NCBI GenBank assembly: GCA_031272415.1
Contig: JAISTU010000225.1
Location: 1 to 5,993, forward strand
Length of the DNA stretch: 5,993 nucleotides
Source: Bacteroidales bacterium
GTDB lineage: Bacteria; Bacteroidota; Bacteroidia; Bacteroidales; WCHB1-69
Direction: 5' to 3'
A model generated the notes under the pieces. It was not told the origin of the DNA. It saw only the letters and a list, made by a program, of their open reading frames with translations, and made no database searches. The translations under genes and the position numbers were made by a program. Shown piece after piece: positions 5,725-5,993 of this stretch. How positions within the stretch are numbered: the stretch's first letter is position 1; the number at the start of each line of letters is the position of its first letter.

Positions 5725-5753
5725 GCAAAGATACACTTTTTTTTTGATACAAA
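5725..5753 (-). promoter_or_regulatory. Bacteroidota-type promoter before the small ORF
   Basis: On the minus strand, tatctttgc (5725-5733) is an exact match to the Bacteroidota -7 consensus TAnnTTTG. A TTTG that could serve as the -33 element lies at 5750-5753, 16 bp upstream, slightly shorter than usual. Transcription would start around 5715-5720 and reach the small-ORF ATG at 5685 after about 30 nt. It is the only clear promoter of this type seen upstream of the minus-strand genes, so it may drive the whole cluster. Confidence 0.55.
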
Positions 5754-5833
5754 TGTTAATTTTGCGAAAAAAAAAGTTGCAATTATTTTATAATTTGTTG
5801 ATAATCAAAGAGAAAAAAAGTTTTGAGTTTTTT

Positions 5834-5888
5834 TTGTCTGAACCTTGATTTTATTCCAGAGTGTAGAGTGCAGCGTGTAGAGATTATT
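5834..5888. repeat. Right-edge dispersed repeat plus 7-bp tandem repeat
   Basis: Positions 5834-5853 carry ttgtctgaaccttgatttta, the same core as 39-57. Positions 5857-5888 carry cagagtgtagagtg and cgtgtag, a direct copy of the 7-bp tandem array at 1-30 followed by the same attatt. The order of the two units differs from the left edge, where the tandem array comes first. Confidence 0.7.
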
Positions 5889-5900
5889 ATGATTATAAAA

Positions 5901-5993
5901 TTGTCTGAACCACTGATTTTCGTATGATTGATGTGATTATTCTGATTTTAGATAATCACACAAATCAAAAAAATCATACGAAAATCAAAGTTC
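5901..5993. repeat. Long inverted repeat, right edge, running off the window
   Basis: The arms tgattttcgtatgatt (5914-5929) and aatcatacgaaaatca (5972-5987) are exact reverse complements. Nested inside, gtgattat (5933-5940) pairs with ataatcac (5952-5959). The outer ends gtctgaac and gttc suggest the element continues past the window with agacaa. It is the same family as 38-150. No gene is seen between the promoter region near 5760 and the window end. Confidence 0.75.

Noticed and set aside
5567..5848. Plus-strand ORF of 93 aa antisense to the small ORF.
   Set aside because: It runs through long A/T homopolymers and has a Leu/Phe/Lys low-complexity tail; the minus strand has the promoter and the better composition. 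Not fully excluded.
1..5993. DGR template repeat within the window.
   Set aside because: I found no second stretch resembling 261-356 on either strand, and no reverse-transcriptase motif in any frame.

Overview
The window is AT-rich DNA whose genes all lie on the minus strand. It looks like Bacteroidota (Bacteroidales-like). The evidence is A/T-rich leaders with weak Shine-Dalgarno signals, a TAnnTTTG-type -7 promoter box, a SUMF1-fold lipoprotein of a kind common in that phylum, and interspersed repeats built on a 'gtctgaac...tgatttt' core. No rRNA, tRNA, transposase, integrase, reverse transcriptase, cas10, other cas core gene or CRISPR array is visible.

Layout in transcription order (right to left). 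The right edge (5834-5993) holds dispersed repeats. A Bacteroidota-type promoter (5725-5753) precedes a 54-codon small ORF (5521-5685) that ends just past a 10-bp G/C homopolymer. After a repeat-bearing gap comes a 419-aa PD-(D/E)XK nuclease-like protein with an N-terminal Cys/His cluster (4027-5286). A Csx2/TM1812-type CARF protein (3013-3957) follows, coupled through TAATG to a small PD-(D/E)XK nuclease (2303-3013). Then comes a Card1/Can2-type CARF nuclease (1088-2248), coupled through ATGA to a SUMF1/C-type-lectin-fold lipoprotein (243-1091). The left edge (1-242) again holds dispersed repeats and a strong palindrome. A perfect 27-bp repeat sits in the leader of each CARF gene and divides the cluster into two CARF-led pairs.

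How it may work (inference). The two CARF domains suggest response to cyclic oligoadenylate made by a type III CRISPR Cas10 encoded elsewhere, or to a related signal. Card1 carries its own nuclease domain. The Csx2-like protein carries no recognisable nuclease and may act through the separate nuclease encoded immediately after it. The last gene is unexpected: an envelope lipoprotein whose C-terminus looks like the variable region of a diversity-generating retroelement (DGR) target, translationally coupled to the cytoplasmic CARF nuclease. The most notable points are this Card1-SUMF1 pairing, the CARF-plus-separate-nuclease pairs, and the small ORF with a possibly phase-variable C-tract.
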